Of a stretch of DNA of 64,000 nt, positions 9,071 to 18,433 are shown in pieces. The position numbers and the translations under genes were made by a program. The stretch is from Haloarcula japonica DSM 6131 (lineage in GTDB: Archaea > Halobacteriota > Halobacteria > Halobacteriales > Haloarculaceae), in NCBI RefSeq assembly GCF_000336635.1, contig NZ_AOLY01000005.1:1-64000 (forward strand), read 5' to 3'. Numbering within the stretch: position 1 is the first letter of the stretch; the number at the start of each line of letters is the position of its first letter. The notes beneath the pieces are model-generated. The model made no database searches. It saw only the letters and a program-made list of their open reading frames with translations, and was not told the origin of the DNA.

Positions 9071-9162
9071 GAAAGACTCGCGTCGCTCGTCTTTCGAGCC
9101 TTGCTTCGCTCCGTTCAGCAAGACCACGTGTTTGCGCGAGTGGTAAGCGCGCAGCGCTTACC
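9071..9162. terminator. hairpin cluster between convergent genes
   Basis: Three further inverted repeats lie here: GAAAGAC/GTCTTTC (9071-9095), CTTGCT/AGCAAG just after it, and a strong one with 9-bp arms and a 3-nt loop, GGTAAGCGC/GCGCTTACC (9142-9162). They lie between argF (+) and the phosphoribosyltransferase gene (-), which converge here, and may work as a bidirectional terminator. The 14-mer TTTGCGCGAGTGGT occurs at 8909 and again at 9131, tying this stretch to the duplication. Confidence 0.5.
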
Positions 9163-9181
9163 CGAGCGGGAAAAACGCGGG

Positions 9182-10159
9182 CTATAGAAACACCGACGAG
9201 GCTCGTTTGACGAAGTCGACGGGGTCCGACCGGAGTTGTTCGACGTATCGAAGCGGGTCGGATTTGACGGCCTCGATAGACATCTGGCCGTTTCTGGCGA
9301 CGCGGTTCAGATACCCCTGCTGGAGCATCCGGTTTTGCTCCTTGCTGTAGACGGGTTTACTCGTCTGCATGGCAATCGTCCGCGCCTGAGAGTGTGAGCT
9401 CTCGATGAACAGTTTGGCATCCGAGGACTGGTACACCGTGGCCTTGTACTCGCCGTGGTTGCCTGCGGCAACCCGCGTGGCCTTGTCCGGGTACTGCATC
9501 ATCACCAGCTCGGCGTACTCGATTCCGTGCTCGTCGAGCCAGGCGGCGGTCTCGCTGCGGTACTTCTCCAGCCGACAGGTGACTATCTTCCCGATTTCCA
9601 CCGAGGGAACACAGATAGGGTCGACAGTCGCGATGAACTCCCGGTATTTCGGCCCGTCGTCGTTTTCTTCGGGCGTCGGGTCGCGACAGAGGATGCCATC
9701 CAGATCAACGCAGGACTTCGCGAGGAAATCGTGGTGCATCATGTTCCACTCGAACACTCTCGGGAACGGCAGGGTCTGGGCGTAGGTATCAACGAACCGC
9801 TCGGAGCCCTCGTCCACGTACACAGCGCCGTAGTACACGTCCGCAGACAGGTCCAGGTCGCCGATAGTCGACTGTGCGCCGGTCATTTCGCTGCCGGTGT
9901 AGACGGTGTCGTCCACGACCAGTATCTTCGAGAACTCCGAGAGGTCGAACTCACCGTCGTACCGTTCTCCCGTCTGTAGGAGTCTCCCCTCCCGCAGTCC
10001 GTCGATATCCGTCATCGGGAGATTGAGATGCAGCGAAAGTAAGTTTGACACTAGCATCCCGCTTCTGGGTATTCCGACGATCAGATCCAGGTCGTTTGGC
10101 AGATCGACGATCCACTCCTGCGTATCGGCACTGAGATGGGAGAAACTCCTGTAATTCAT
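9182..10159 (-). CDS. phosphoribosyltransferase-like/HAD-like fusion protein
   Basis: A 325-residue two-domain protein. Residues 1-120 form a type I phosphoribosyltransferase fold with the PRPP-binding loop ILVVDDTVYTGSEM (79-92). Residues 148 onward begin a HAD-like domain with motif I VDLDGILCRD (151-160) and a motif II-like IVTCRLEKYR (192-201), then a region like GNHGEYKA. The C-terminal 80 residues are not recognised. No neighbour explains its role: argF converges on it, and a regulator lies behind it. Its upstream region is unusually A+T-rich, so recent acquisition is possible. The substrate cannot be predicted. The family assignment is firm for the PRTase loop and moderate for the HAD part. 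Confidence 0.75.
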   Translation of the reverse strand: MNYRSFSHLSADTQEWIVDLPNDLDLIVGIPRSGMLVSNLLSLHLNLPMTDIDGLREGRLLQTGERYDGEFDLSEFSKILVVDDTVYTGSEMTGAQSTIGDLDLSADVYYGAVYVDEGSERFVDTYAQTLPFPRVFEWNMMHHDFLAKSCVDLDGILCRDPTPEENDDGPKYREFIATVDPICVPSVEIGKIVTCRLEKYRSETAAWLDEHGIEYAELVMMQYPDKATRVAAGNHGEYKATVYQSSDAKLFIESSHSQARTIAMQTSKPVYSKEQNRMLQQGYLNRVARNGQMSIEAVKSDPLRYVEQLRSDPVDFVKRASSVFL

Positions 10160-10600
10160 TGGTTTCTGGAAGTAGGAAGTATTAGCATCCTCATCGTAGC
10201 TCGAACATCACGAGGAGAAATGCGCTTACTTCTTTTCAAATGACATCAGTTGGTGAGTGTTAATGCTTTTGATTTGTAAATCATTAGGATATTATTTTAG
10301 AGAGGAAAGTACGGTTGTCGAGTCTTCTTCCGCTCCGGGGCTATTTCCACCCGAAACAGTGCCCTTTCCGATGATTTTGACAATATTACCCACAGTATCC
10401 GCCGTCGTCGGAGCGTGAGAGCTGACGGTTCCGGCTGAAATAGTGCGTTTTTTGATACATCTGGAAAACGGGTTTCATAATCAGTCTTCCGGGTCACCGT
10501 CGGCGGTTCGGAATCGGATGGACACGGACCGCGACGACGCCGTCGCGGTGAGGTTGAGGTAACGGCCCAGTTTATCCGGGTTGGAACAATACAGATCGGT
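10160..10600. other. A+T-rich intergenic region
   Basis: 440 bp between the divergent PRTase-HAD gene and the TrmB-like regulator. No credible gene is seen; the 104-codon open frame on the minus strand (10,297-10,611) has no recognisable features and odd composition. It contains an inverted repeat TGATTT-GT-AAATCA at 10,271-10,284, a possible operator, and a TATA box (TTTATC, 10,571-10,576) 25 nt before the regulator start. Confidence 0.5.
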
Positions 10601-10990
10601 ATGTCTGTCAACCCGTCTCCGGACCAGTTCCACGAGCTGATGGTCGACGACGAACCGAACCTCTCGGACGTGATGGCCTGTGTCTTTGGCGTTCAAGAAC
10701 ACGAAGTACGGACGTATCAGACATTGCTTGAGACTCCTGCAAGCACTGTCGAGGAACTCGCTGACGAACTCGGTCGGGATCGCTCGAACATCAACCGGTC
10801 GCTGTCGACGCTCCGCGAGAAGGGGCTCGCGACGCGGAAACGGCGATTGCTCGACGGCGGCGGCCACGTCTACCAGTACACTGCGACACCGCTGTCAGAG
10901 GCCCGCGAGCTGATGCACGAGACCCTCGACGAGTGGACTGCGGTGGTCCATCACCGTATCGACGAGTTCGACGCCAGCCCCGGTGAGTGA
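10601..10990 (+). CDS. TrmB-like winged-helix transcriptional regulator
   Basis: A 129-residue DNA-binding protein. The N-terminal third is a short acidic leader, then a winged helix at about residues 35-95: EVRTYQTLLE, VEELADELGRDRSNINRSLSTLREKGLATR (the helix-turn-helix and recognition helix) and the wing GGHVYQYTA. It ends in a short helix and lacks the sugar-binding domain of full-length TrmB, so it is a stand-alone HTH of the haloarchaeal TrmB/MarR-like kind. Its targets are unknown; the divergent or following gene is possible. The promoter TTTATC box indicates a leaderless mRNA. Confidence 0.8.
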   Translation: MSVNPSPDQFHELMVDDEPNLSDVMACVFGVQEHEVRTYQTLLETPASTVEELADELGRDRSNINRSLSTLREKGLATRKRRLLDGGGHVYQYTATPLSEARELMHETLDEWTAVVHHRIDEFDASPGE

Positions 10991-11067
10991 TAGCTGCCGT
11001 GCCGTGAGCGCCGACGGTATGGCCGGCAACCGTCCGACTTTTGCCCGGTGGGGGCGTGGTCCCGACA

Positions 11068-12447
11068 ATGGCTGACCTGCAACTCACCGACGACGTGCCG
11101 CCGGTTGCCGACGACGGCGTCTGGCTGGCCTGTATCGAGTGTGGTGAGACGTTCGCGCCCTTCGACGCAATCCGCTACACCTGCGACGACTGTGACGGCC
11201 TGCTCGAGGTTCGCTATGACGACCTGCCGACCTTCGACGAGTTCGAGGGGTCGGGCGTCTGGAGATACAACGCCGCCCTGCCCTTCGAGGAGGGCGTCAC
11301 GCTCCCAGAGGGCGACACGCCGCTGCACGAGATGCCCCGCCTGAAAGACGACATCGGTGTCGACGCGCTCCGCGTGAAACACGAGGGGATGAACCCCACT
11401 GGCTCGTTCAAGGACCGCGGTATGACTGTCGGTGTCCGAGTCGCTCAGGAGGTCGGCGTCGACCGACTGGCCTGTGCCTCGACGGGCAACACGTCCGCGG
11501 CGCTTGCGGCCTACGGCGCTCGCGGCGGGATGGAGACGCTCGTGCTCCTCCCCGCCGGGAAGGTCGCGGCTGGCAAGATCGCACAGGCGAGCCTCCACCG
11601 CGCGCGTATCCTCGAAGTCGACGGCAACTTCGACCAGTGTCTCGACATCGTACAGGACCTCGCACAGCGTGGTGAGGCCTACCTCCTCAATTCGCTGAAC
11701 CCCTTCCGGCTGGAGGGCCAGAAGACCATCGGGCTGGAGATCATGGAGGAGTTCTACGCCGACCACGGCGAGTACCCGGACCGCATCGTCCTGCCGGTCG
11801 GCAACGCCGGCAACACCGCGGCGCTGTACAAGTGCTTCCGCGAACTCGTCAAGGCCGGCGCGATAACCGAGGAGCAGGTGCCCAAACTCACCGGTGTGCA
11901 GGCTGAGGGGGCCGCGCCGATGGTCGAGGCCATCGAGAACGGATACGAGGACACCCGCCGCTGGGAGGACGTCGAGACCCGCGCGACCGCCATCCGAATC
12001 GGCAATCCGGTCAACGCGCCGAAGGCGCTGCCGGGCATCCGGGAGACCGGCGGCACCGCCGTCGCCGTCTCCGACGAGGAAATCACCGAAGCACAGCGCG
12101 ACATCGCCGGGGAGGGCGTCGGCGTCGAACCGGCCTCCGCCGCCTCCGTCGCCGGCCTCCGGAAGCTCCGGCGCGAGGGCGAGGTCGATAGCGACGAGTC
12201 GGTCGTCTGTCTGACCACGGGCCACCTGCTCAAAGACCCCGAAGCAGCCGCCGAAGCCGGGAACGAGCCGGAGCCAGTCGCAAACAGCACCGAGGCCGTG
12301 CTGGACCTCATCGAAGAACCGTCGTCGATCACCGGGACGGTTCGGCGACAGGTATCGAAGGCTGCCGACGCGCCGCTGGTCCCGGCGCTGGTCGCCAGCG
12401 GCCTCGGCGTCGCGTACCTCTACCGCAAACTTCGCTCGAAGAAGTAA
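11068..12447 (+). CDS. thrC: threonine synthase-type PLP enzyme
   Basis: Fold-type II PLP enzyme of 459 residues, expected to convert O-phosphohomoserine to threonine. The N-terminus carries a zinc ribbon-like CIEC...CDDC (about residues 18-42), usual in archaeal ThrC. The Schiff-base Lys sits in NPTGSFKDRGM and the PLP phosphate loop in VGNAGNTAALY. After the catalytic domain, the C-terminus has a linker and then a hydrophobic segment (about residues 431-452) followed by RKLRSKK, which resembles a membrane anchor and is not part of the usual enzyme. The start at ATG 11,068 is preferred over an upstream TTG. Confidence 0.85.
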   Translation: MADLQLTDDVPPVADDGVWLACIECGETFAPFDAIRYTCDDCDGLLEVRYDDLPTFDEFEGSGVWRYNAALPFEEGVTLPEGDTPLHEMPRLKDDIGVDALRVKHEGMNPTGSFKDRGMTVGVRVAQEVGVDRLACASTGNTSAALAAYGARGGMETLVLLPAGKVAAGKIAQASLHRARILEVDGNFDQCLDIVQDLAQRGEAYLLNSLNPFRLEGQKTIGLEIMEEFYADHGEYPDRIVLPVGNAGNTAALYKCFRELVKAGAITEEQVPKLTGVQAEGAAPMVEAIENGYEDTRRWEDVETRATAIRIGNPVNAPKALPGIRETGGTAVAVSDEEITEAQRDIAGEGVGVEPASAASVAGLRKLRREGEVDSDESVVCLTTGHLLKDPEAAAEAGNEPEPVANSTEAVLDLIEEPSSITGTVRRQVSKAADAPLVPALVASGLGVAYLYRKLRSKK

Positions 12448-12587
12448 GGTCGGCGAGGGCGGCCACGAACCGCTCCGCGGCCGTGCTGGAGTTTCCGGCC
12501 GAAAACTGACTGTGCCGGCTCTCCGTTCCGTGTTTTCCCGTCTTCTACCCAGTAGAAATATCCATCTCCCCTGGGAACAGCTAACCA

Positions 12588-12689
12588 ATGGACGCACAGA
12601 CGCGGGGCGTGTCGGGAGTGCCGTGTCGGAACACTGCTGTCGAGACGCCGCTTGCACTGAGGATGCCACCGACCGGGGTAGTGCTGTGA
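12588..12689 (+). CDS. possible 33-residue leader ORF before DUF4166 gene
   Basis: ATG at 12,588 opens a 33-codon frame (MDAQTRGVSG...TGVVL) whose TGA overlaps the GTG start proposed for the next gene (GTGA at 12,686). That arrangement would couple translation. No homology is recognised and the codon usage is not decisive, so it may be only leader sequence. Confidence 0.25.
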   Translation: MDAQTRGVSGVPCRNTAVETPLALRMPPTGVVL

Positions 12690-13360
12690 CGGGCGTCTAC
12701 GAGCGGGCGCTGGGCGAGGCCGCGGCCGACCTCCACCCGAAGGTCCGCGACCGGTACAGCCTCGCTCCGGACGACGGGACGGTCTGTGTCGGCCGCGGCG
12801 AGATGGATATCACCCGTGGAACGCTGGTCCTGCCGGCGCTGTATGCGATGACGACCCAGAACATGCTGTTTCCCGAAGCCGGTGAGGGCGTGCCGTTCTC
12901 AGTGACGACGGTGGCCTACACGACCGAGGGCGGTCACGAGGCCATGACGACCCGCCGCGCGTTCGACTTCGGCGAGACAACCCGTCTGTTCGACTCGCTG
13001 ACCGTCTGGGACGCCGAGGCCGAGCGGCTGCTTGACTTCCTGGGGACCCACGGCCGGATCGCCAGCGAACTCCATCCGCGGGTCGAGGACGGCGCGCTCG
13101 TGGTGACCGGCGGCCGCCAGTGGGCCCGTCTGGGCAACCGATACGTTCCCCTGCCGGGGCCGCTGGCCGCCAACGTGGAAGTCCGCGACCGCTACGACGA
13201 GGCCGACGAGCGCTACCACGTCACCGCGACCGTCGAGAACGACCTCGTGGGCCACATGCTCGGCTACCGCGGAACGTTCACGCAGGAACAGACCGACGGC
13301 GACGGGACGCCCGACGACCTGCGAATCGTCCGCGGGCTCGACCGACTCCCGCCGCGATGA
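12686..13360 (+). CDS. DUF4166 domain protein
   Basis: A soluble protein of about 224 residues with the DUF4166 pattern: LHPKVRDRYSL near the N-terminus, GRGEMDITRG, then a beta-rich C-terminal half with VEDGALVVTGG and LPGPLAANVEVRDRYDE. The biochemical role of DUF4166 is unknown. The next gene encodes a YndJ-like membrane protein and overlaps it by 4 nt; in Bacillus, YndJ also carries or neighbours a DUF4166 unit, so the two parts likely work together. The GTG at 12,686 is chosen because the domain begins right after it. Confidence 0.75.
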   Translation: MTGVYERALGEAAADLHPKVRDRYSLAPDDGTVCVGRGEMDITRGTLVLPALYAMTTQNMLFPEAGEGVPFSVTTVAYTTEGGHEAMTTRRAFDFGETTRLFDSLTVWDAEAERLLDFLGTHGRIASELHPRVEDGALVVTGGRQWARLGNRYVPLPGPLAANVEVRDRYDEADERYHVTATVENDLVGHMLGYRGTFTQEQTDGDGTPDDLRIVRGLDRLPPR

Positions 13361-14331
13361 GTGACCGCGCCGGCGGGGCCCGGCAGCCAGCGCCCGGTCA
13401 CATCACCCAGCCGACCATCGGTAGTGTCGCCGTGGCGGACCTGAGCGCGGCGCTCGGGGTAGCGGTCTGGCTGGCGCTGACGGCCGCCGGCGAACTGGAC
13501 GCCATCGAACGGGCGCTCGCACTCGCGCCGCTCGTGTTAGTCCCGCTCGCGCTCCGGACAGCGGTGACCGGGACGTTTGAGGGGGCCGCGAGGCGGTACA
13601 CGACCACAGCCATCTGGCTCCAGCCGGTCGGCGCGCTCCTGCTCGCGGCATCACTGGTCGTCCAGTCACCGGCTCCGCTGGCCGCCGGACTCGCCACGCC
13701 GTGGCTTGCGGTCACCGGCCTCCTCGGACTCGTTGCGCTCGCACGGACGCGTACGCGGCAGACGCTGACGCTCCCAGAGACTGCTATCGATGCCGGCTTG
13801 GCTTACGTCTCAGTTGGCGCGGTCGCGCTCCTGTTGGCCCATCTCGACCTGACGCTCTGGTTCGACCGTGTCATCATTCGACTGACGGCAGTCCACTTCC
13901 ACTACGCCGGGTTCGTCCTCCCGGTGGCGGCGGGACTGACCGGCCGTCACCTCGCCGTTCATTCGCGTGGATTCCGCACCGTCGTCGGTGTCATCCTCGT
14001 CGGCCCGGCGCTCATCGCGGTCGGTATCGCCTTCTCGCCGCTGGTAGAGGTCGTCGCAGTGAGCTTCTTCACCGCCGCCGTTGCGGCCTTCGGCGCTGTG
14101 GTCCTGCGTCGCGTCGTCCCGACCTGCCCTCGACCGCAGGGGCTCTTGCTCGGCATCGCGGCCGTGGCGCTCCCGATTTCGATGGCGCTCGCACTCGGCT
14201 ACGGGATATCGACGTTCACGGGCCGGTCGCTGGGGCTGACGATCTCGACGATGATTGCGCTCCACGGCTCGCTCAACGCCTTCGGGTTCGGACTGTGTGC
14301 GACGCTCGGGTGGCGGCTCTCGGTTTCCTGA
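13357..14331 (+). CDS. YndJ-like multi-pass membrane protein
   Basis: A 324-residue hydrophobic protein with about eight to ten predicted membrane segments, starting after a 20-residue cytoplasmic leader. The stretch AVHFHYAGFVLPVAAGL and the final IALHGSLNAFGFGLCATLGW match the conserved regions of the YndJ family. The function is unknown. It starts in an ATGA overlap with the DUF4166 gene, giving a two-gene operon. Confidence 0.75.
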   Translation: MSDRAGGARQPAPGHITQPTIGSVAVADLSAALGVAVWLALTAAGELDAIERALALAPLVLVPLALRTAVTGTFEGAARRYTTTAIWLQPVGALLLAASLVVQSPAPLAAGLATPWLAVTGLLGLVALARTRTRQTLTLPETAIDAGLAYVSVGAVALLLAHLDLTLWFDRVIIRLTAVHFHYAGFVLPVAAGLTGRHLAVHSRGFRTVVGVILVGPALIAVGIAFSPLVEVVAVSFFTAAVAAFGAVVLRRVVPTCPRPQGLLLGIAAVALPISMALALGYGISTFTGRSLGLTISTMIALHGSLNAFGFGLCATLGWRLSVS

Positions 14332-14337
14332 TGCCGG

Positions 14338-14736
14338 TCAGTGCTCCGCTCGCTCCGGCTCTAACCGGTAGCGCGTCGTCTCCTGTCCGTCGAACCGGGG
14401 ACCGTTTCCGGTGGAGGTGAACCCGACCGCCTCGACAGCGGCCCGGACTTCTGATTCGTCTTCCGGTAGAAGTAGCTCGACTGACATATGCTCTCGGCGA
14501 GCGAATTCGATGGGGTCCGTCAGGAGTTCTTCGCAGGCGTCGCTCGACCCGGCCAGTTGCGTCACGTGGACGGTCCCACGCTCGGCGTCGAAGCTCACGA
14601 ACCCCACAATCTCGTCGTCGGCCTCGGCTACGCGGACGGTGCGGTCGTGAACGAGGTTCTGCATCACGTCCGGCGGCCCGTCAGCGAGGGCAGCCAGTCG
14701 CTCGGCGTCGTCCTCAATAGCGTCGCGAATATCCAT
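14338..14736 (-). CDS. GNAT-family N-acetyltransferase
   Basis: About 132 residues. MDIRDAIEDDAERLAAL at the N-terminus and VAEADDEIVGFVSFD (strands 2-4) are typical of GNAT acetyltransferases. The acetyl-CoA loop is degenerate (GSSDACEELLTDPIEFARR in place of R/QxxGxG/A), and the C-terminal AVEAVGFTSTG segment is the usual late strand. The start is chosen at MDIRD; a longer frame reaching 14,808 begins with non-homologous sequence. The substrate is unknown. It converges with the YndJ gene. Confidence 0.65.
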   Translation of the reverse strand: MDIRDAIEDDAERLAALADGPPDVMQNLVHDRTVRVAEADDEIVGFVSFDAERGTVHVTQLAGSSDACEELLTDPIEFARREHMSVELLLPEDESEVRAAVEAVGFTSTGNGPRFDGQETTRYRLEPERAEH

Positions 14737-14937
14737 GTACATGTGTGGGAACCCCACGCAAATAAACGGTGTGTCGGACGTTTCGGGTCGCGTTCGCCTC
14801 CGTAGCAATAGGTCTTCACGCGACGGACTCCGTCGGGTCCTGCAGACAGTGCGATGTGGAAACAGATGGACACAGTTATCCCGAGCGACGGATAACGCGA
14901 GGGCAATGGTTCACGTACACACGGGCACGGTGGTAGC

Positions 14938-16113
14938 ATGCGCGTAGTCGCCAAGTTCGGTGGGACGAGCCTCGGCAGCGGCGACCGCATCAACCGGGCC
15001 GCGGACTCGATTGCCGCTGCTGTCCAGCAGGGCCACGAGGTCGCTGTCGTCGCCTCGGCGATGGGTAACACGACCGACGAACTGCTCGACGAGATCAACT
15101 ACGACGCCGACTCCGCGGACCGCGCTGAAATCGTCTCGATGGGCGAACGGACCTCCGTCCGGATGCTCAAAGGGGCGCTCGCTGCCCGCGGCATCGAGGC
15201 CGTCTTCCTCGAACCCGGCAGCGAGGACTGGCCGATCATTACCGACGAGTACGGCGAGGTCGACGTCGAGGAGACACAGAAGCGCGCCCACGCGCTGGCC
15301 GGCCAGCTCAAGGACGTCGTCCCGGTCATCACCGGATTCCTAGCCGAGGACCACCAGGGCAACGTGACGACGCTCGGCCGTGGCGGCTCCGACACGAGCG
15401 CCGTGATGATGGGCGACTACATGGATGCCGACGAAGTCGTCATCGTTACCGATGTCGAGGGCGTTATGACCGGCGACCCACGGGTTGTCGAGGGCGCTCG
15501 GAACGTCGGCAAGATTTCCGTCGACGAGCTCCGGTCGCTGTCGTTCCGGGGGGCCGAGGTGGTCGCGCCGTCGGCGCTGTCCTACAAGAGCGACGACCTC
15601 GGCGTTCGCGTCGTCCACTACCAGCACGGCGACTTGCTCGCCGGTGGTACGTCCATCCAGGGTGAGTTCCAGAACCTCATCGACCTACAGGAACAGCCTA
15701 TCGCCTGTGTGACCGTCGCCGGCCGCGCCATCCGGAACAGTCCGGGTATCCTCGCGGACCTGTCGGGCGCTATCGCCGACGAGGAGATCAACATCGAGGC
15801 CAACTCCTCGGGGATGGACTCGCTGACGTTCTACGTTGACGAGGATGACGCCGAGGAGGCCGAAGCATTGCTGCACGCTCGTATCGTCGACGACGAGACG
15901 CTCTCGTCGGTCACTGTCGAGGACGATATCGCCGTTATCCGCGTCACCGGCGGCGACCCGAGCCAGTCGGCGCTCGCCCACCAAGTCGTTGAACCGCTTG
16001 CCGACGCCCATATCCATCTCTACGACGTGATTACGTCCGCGACGTCGGTCTCCGTGTTCGTCCCGTGGGAGGACCGCGAACAGGCCCTCTCGCTCGTGCA
16101 GGACGTGTTCTAA
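14938..16113 (+). CDS. lysC: aspartate kinase
   Basis: Phosphorylates aspartate, the first step toward threonine, methionine and diaminopimelate/lysine. The 391-residue protein begins with VVAKFGGTSLGSGDRI (kinase signature), has GRGGSDTSAVMMG and TDVEGVMTGDPR in the kinase domain, and two ACT domains in the last 130 residues (GILADLSGAIADEEINIEANSS and a second one), the usual site of feedback inhibition. The monocistronic position suggests its own promoter in the 130 bp upstream. Its presence supports a standard aspartate route and leaves the LysW system free for arginine. Confidence 0.95.
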   Translation: MRVVAKFGGTSLGSGDRINRAADSIAAAVQQGHEVAVVASAMGNTTDELLDEINYDADSADRAEIVSMGERTSVRMLKGALAARGIEAVFLEPGSEDWPIITDEYGEVDVEETQKRAHALAGQLKDVVPVITGFLAEDHQGNVTTLGRGGSDTSAVMMGDYMDADEVVIVTDVEGVMTGDPRVVEGARNVGKISVDELRSLSFRGAEVVAPSALSYKSDDLGVRVVHYQHGDLLAGGTSIQGEFQNLIDLQEQPIACVTVAGRAIRNSPGILADLSGAIADEEINIEANSSGMDSLTFYVDEDDAEEAEALLHARIVDDETLSSVTVEDDIAVIRVTGGDPSQSALAHQVVEPLADAHIHLYDVITSATSVSVFVPWEDREQALSLVQDVF

Positions 16114-16127
16114 ACGCTGAGTTCTTT

Positions 16128-16796
16128 TTAATCAGTTGAGGAGGCCTGCTCGAACCGGCTCGCGGGCAGCAACAGTTCGCTGACTTCGGGGAGGTGTTTC
16201 AGGTTATAGACGATTTTCGCGTCGTCAGAGACCGGTGCGGCGATACACGACAGGCGAATCCCCTTCTCTGTGAGTTCGGGCGGGAGGATGTGGCTCGCCG
16301 GCGACGGCATCTCGCCCTCGACGACCGCGACCGCGCAGTTCGTACACGCGCCGCCGCGGCAGGCAAACGGCCACGCAAAGCCGTTCTTTTCGGCCGCTTC
16401 GAGCAGCGTGTCGTTCGGGTCGACGTAGAACCGTCCGAAATCAGACGACCGCAGGTTCGCGTCGGCGGCCTTCTCGAACAGGTCCTCGTCTTCGAGCGCC
16501 CAGCCGTGGTCCTCCAGCACCTCGAAGTTGAGAAACGCCACCATCGGGTCGTCCGGTTCCGGCGGGGCTTCCTCGGTTTCAGACCCGGATTCGGCCGTCG
16601 GTGACTTGTCCGGCAGCGGGTCTCCGGGCTCGTAGCCGTTCTGCAGTCGCTCGTAGGCGTCCTTGACTGTCTGGAACTCGGCCGTCGAGCCACCCTGGTC
16701 GGGGTGTGCCTCTTTCACCCGCTCGCGGTACGCGTCGACGATCTCCCCGTCGTCGGCGTCCGGCGTGATTCCGAGGACCTCGAATGGGGACTCCAC
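16128..16796 (-). CDS. J-domain / 2Fe-2S ferredoxin fusion protein
   Basis: A 222-residue protein with two modules. Residues 1-55 are a J-domain (SPFEVLGITPDADDGEIVDAYRERVKEAHPDQGG...AYERLQ) with the HPD tripeptide at 31-33. After an acidic linker (56-85), residues 86-215 are a plant-type ferredoxin with the halophilic N-terminal insertion and cluster ligands Cys146, Cys151, Cys154 and Cys184 (CRGGACTNC plus a distant Cys). The J-domain implies contact with an Hsp70 (DnaK), the ferredoxin part implies electron transfer. Function of the combination is unknown. It converges with lysC. Confidence 0.88.
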   Translation of the reverse strand: MESPFEVLGITPDADDGEIVDAYRERVKEAHPDQGGSTAEFQTVKDAYERLQNGYEPGDPLPDKSPTAESGSETEEAPPEPDDPMVAFLNFEVLEDHGWALEDEDLFEKAADANLRSSDFGRFYVDPNDTLLEAAEKNGFAWPFACRGGACTNCAVAVVEGEMPSPASHILPPELTEKGIRLSCIAAPVSDDAKIVYNLKHLPEVSELLLPASRFEQASSTD

Positions 16797-16881
16797 GCCA
16801 CACAGTAGCGGTCACGGACATAAATCCCCTCCCCCCGCTGCAGTTTCTGCAGGCTGCTGGCGACGGTCGATGCGGCCCTCT

Positions 16882-17580
<699 letters not shown>

Positions 17581-17659
17581 TGCTAGTGTCTACCTCCTGT
17601 GGGGTCTTGAGTGTCGGTCCTGGCTCAGTATCTGTGCCCGGTGCTTTGCTGCCATCCGC

Positions 17660-18268
17660 TCACTCTCCGTTGTACACTGCCACGTCGAACTCCCCGGCCG
17701 ACCCCGCGACGCCGGCCGAACAGACGGCGTGCTCGTACTCGTGGTCGTACACCTCACGGGCCACCTCGCTGGCGTCGGTCGCGCCCAGGTCGAACGCCGT
17801 CGGGCTGTTCTCCTCGTATGTCGCCACAAGCGTCGGCTCGGTGACCTCCTCGACGAGCAGCGCGTCCCGACGGACAGTCCCGATGACCGCGCCCGGCCCG
17901 TCGGCGTTCGTCGTCGGGTCCGCCGCGTCGACGCCGACGACACCGGCGACCCGCGGCGTGTCGTAGTCGTCCTTTTCGAAGTCGAGCGAGAGGAGCGGCT
18001 CTGCGATGGCGTCCCGTGCCGGATAGCCGAGTTCGAGCTTTTCAGCGATTGGGTCGACATGGGAGCCGTTGCCGACGACTGCGCCGTGCTCGGTGACCCG
18101 GACGCCGTTGTAGGAGATGTAGGGATTGTCCGTCTCCGGGGCGTCCGGCGTCGGCTCGACGGTCACCGTCCCGTCGCGCTTGACTGCCTGGCGGTTGGGG
18201 AACGAGCGCGAGGAGACGCGGTACGCGCCGACCTCGGGACTGACGACGACGAATCGTCCAACGTACAT
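17660..18268 (-). CDS. purO: IMP cyclohydrolase, archaeal type
   Basis: Closes FAICAR to IMP, the last step of purine synthesis in many Archaea, in place of the bacterial PurH domain. The 202-residue protein starts [26 protein letters not shown] and has the [18 protein letters not shown] and [10 protein letters not shown] segments typical of PurO. The gene is followed by the phosphoesterase on the same strand. It is a good marker of archaeal origin. Confidence 0.93.
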   Translation of the reverse strand: MYVGRFVVVSPEVGAYRVSSRSFPNRQAVKRDGTVTVEPTPDAPETDNPYISYNGVRVTEHGAVVGNGSHVDPIAEKLELGYPARDAIAEPLLSLDFEKDDYDTPRVAGVVGVDAADPTTNADGPGAVIGTVRRDALLVEEVTEPTLVATYEENSPTAFDLGATDASEVAREVYDHEYEHAVCSAGVAGSAGEFDVAVYNGE

Positions 18269-18398
18269 ACGCGAGTGTGCACAGCACCCAGAAAAAGCGC
18301 TGTCGATGTCTCGCCGCCCGGTGTCGGAATGACGCTATTGTCCTGATAGGTTATGAGGGCTGCTGACACGCTTCATGTCCGACCGAATCGCGCAACGC

Positions 18399-18405
18399 TT
18401 ACAAA
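18399..18405 (+). promoter_or_regulatory. promoter of tRNA-Gln
   Basis: CGCTTACAAAGGGG contains TTACAAA about 30 nt before the mature tRNA 5' end. This A+T element within GC-rich flanks fits a haloarchaeal tRNA promoter. Confidence 0.55.
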
Positions 18406-18433
18406 GGGGCACCCGATACTGTAGGGTGCACAC

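Noticed and set aside
10297-10611. 104-codon minus-strand frame upstream of the TrmB-like gene
   Set aside because: No recognisable motif, basic composition, and overlap with the TrmB-like promoter and start.
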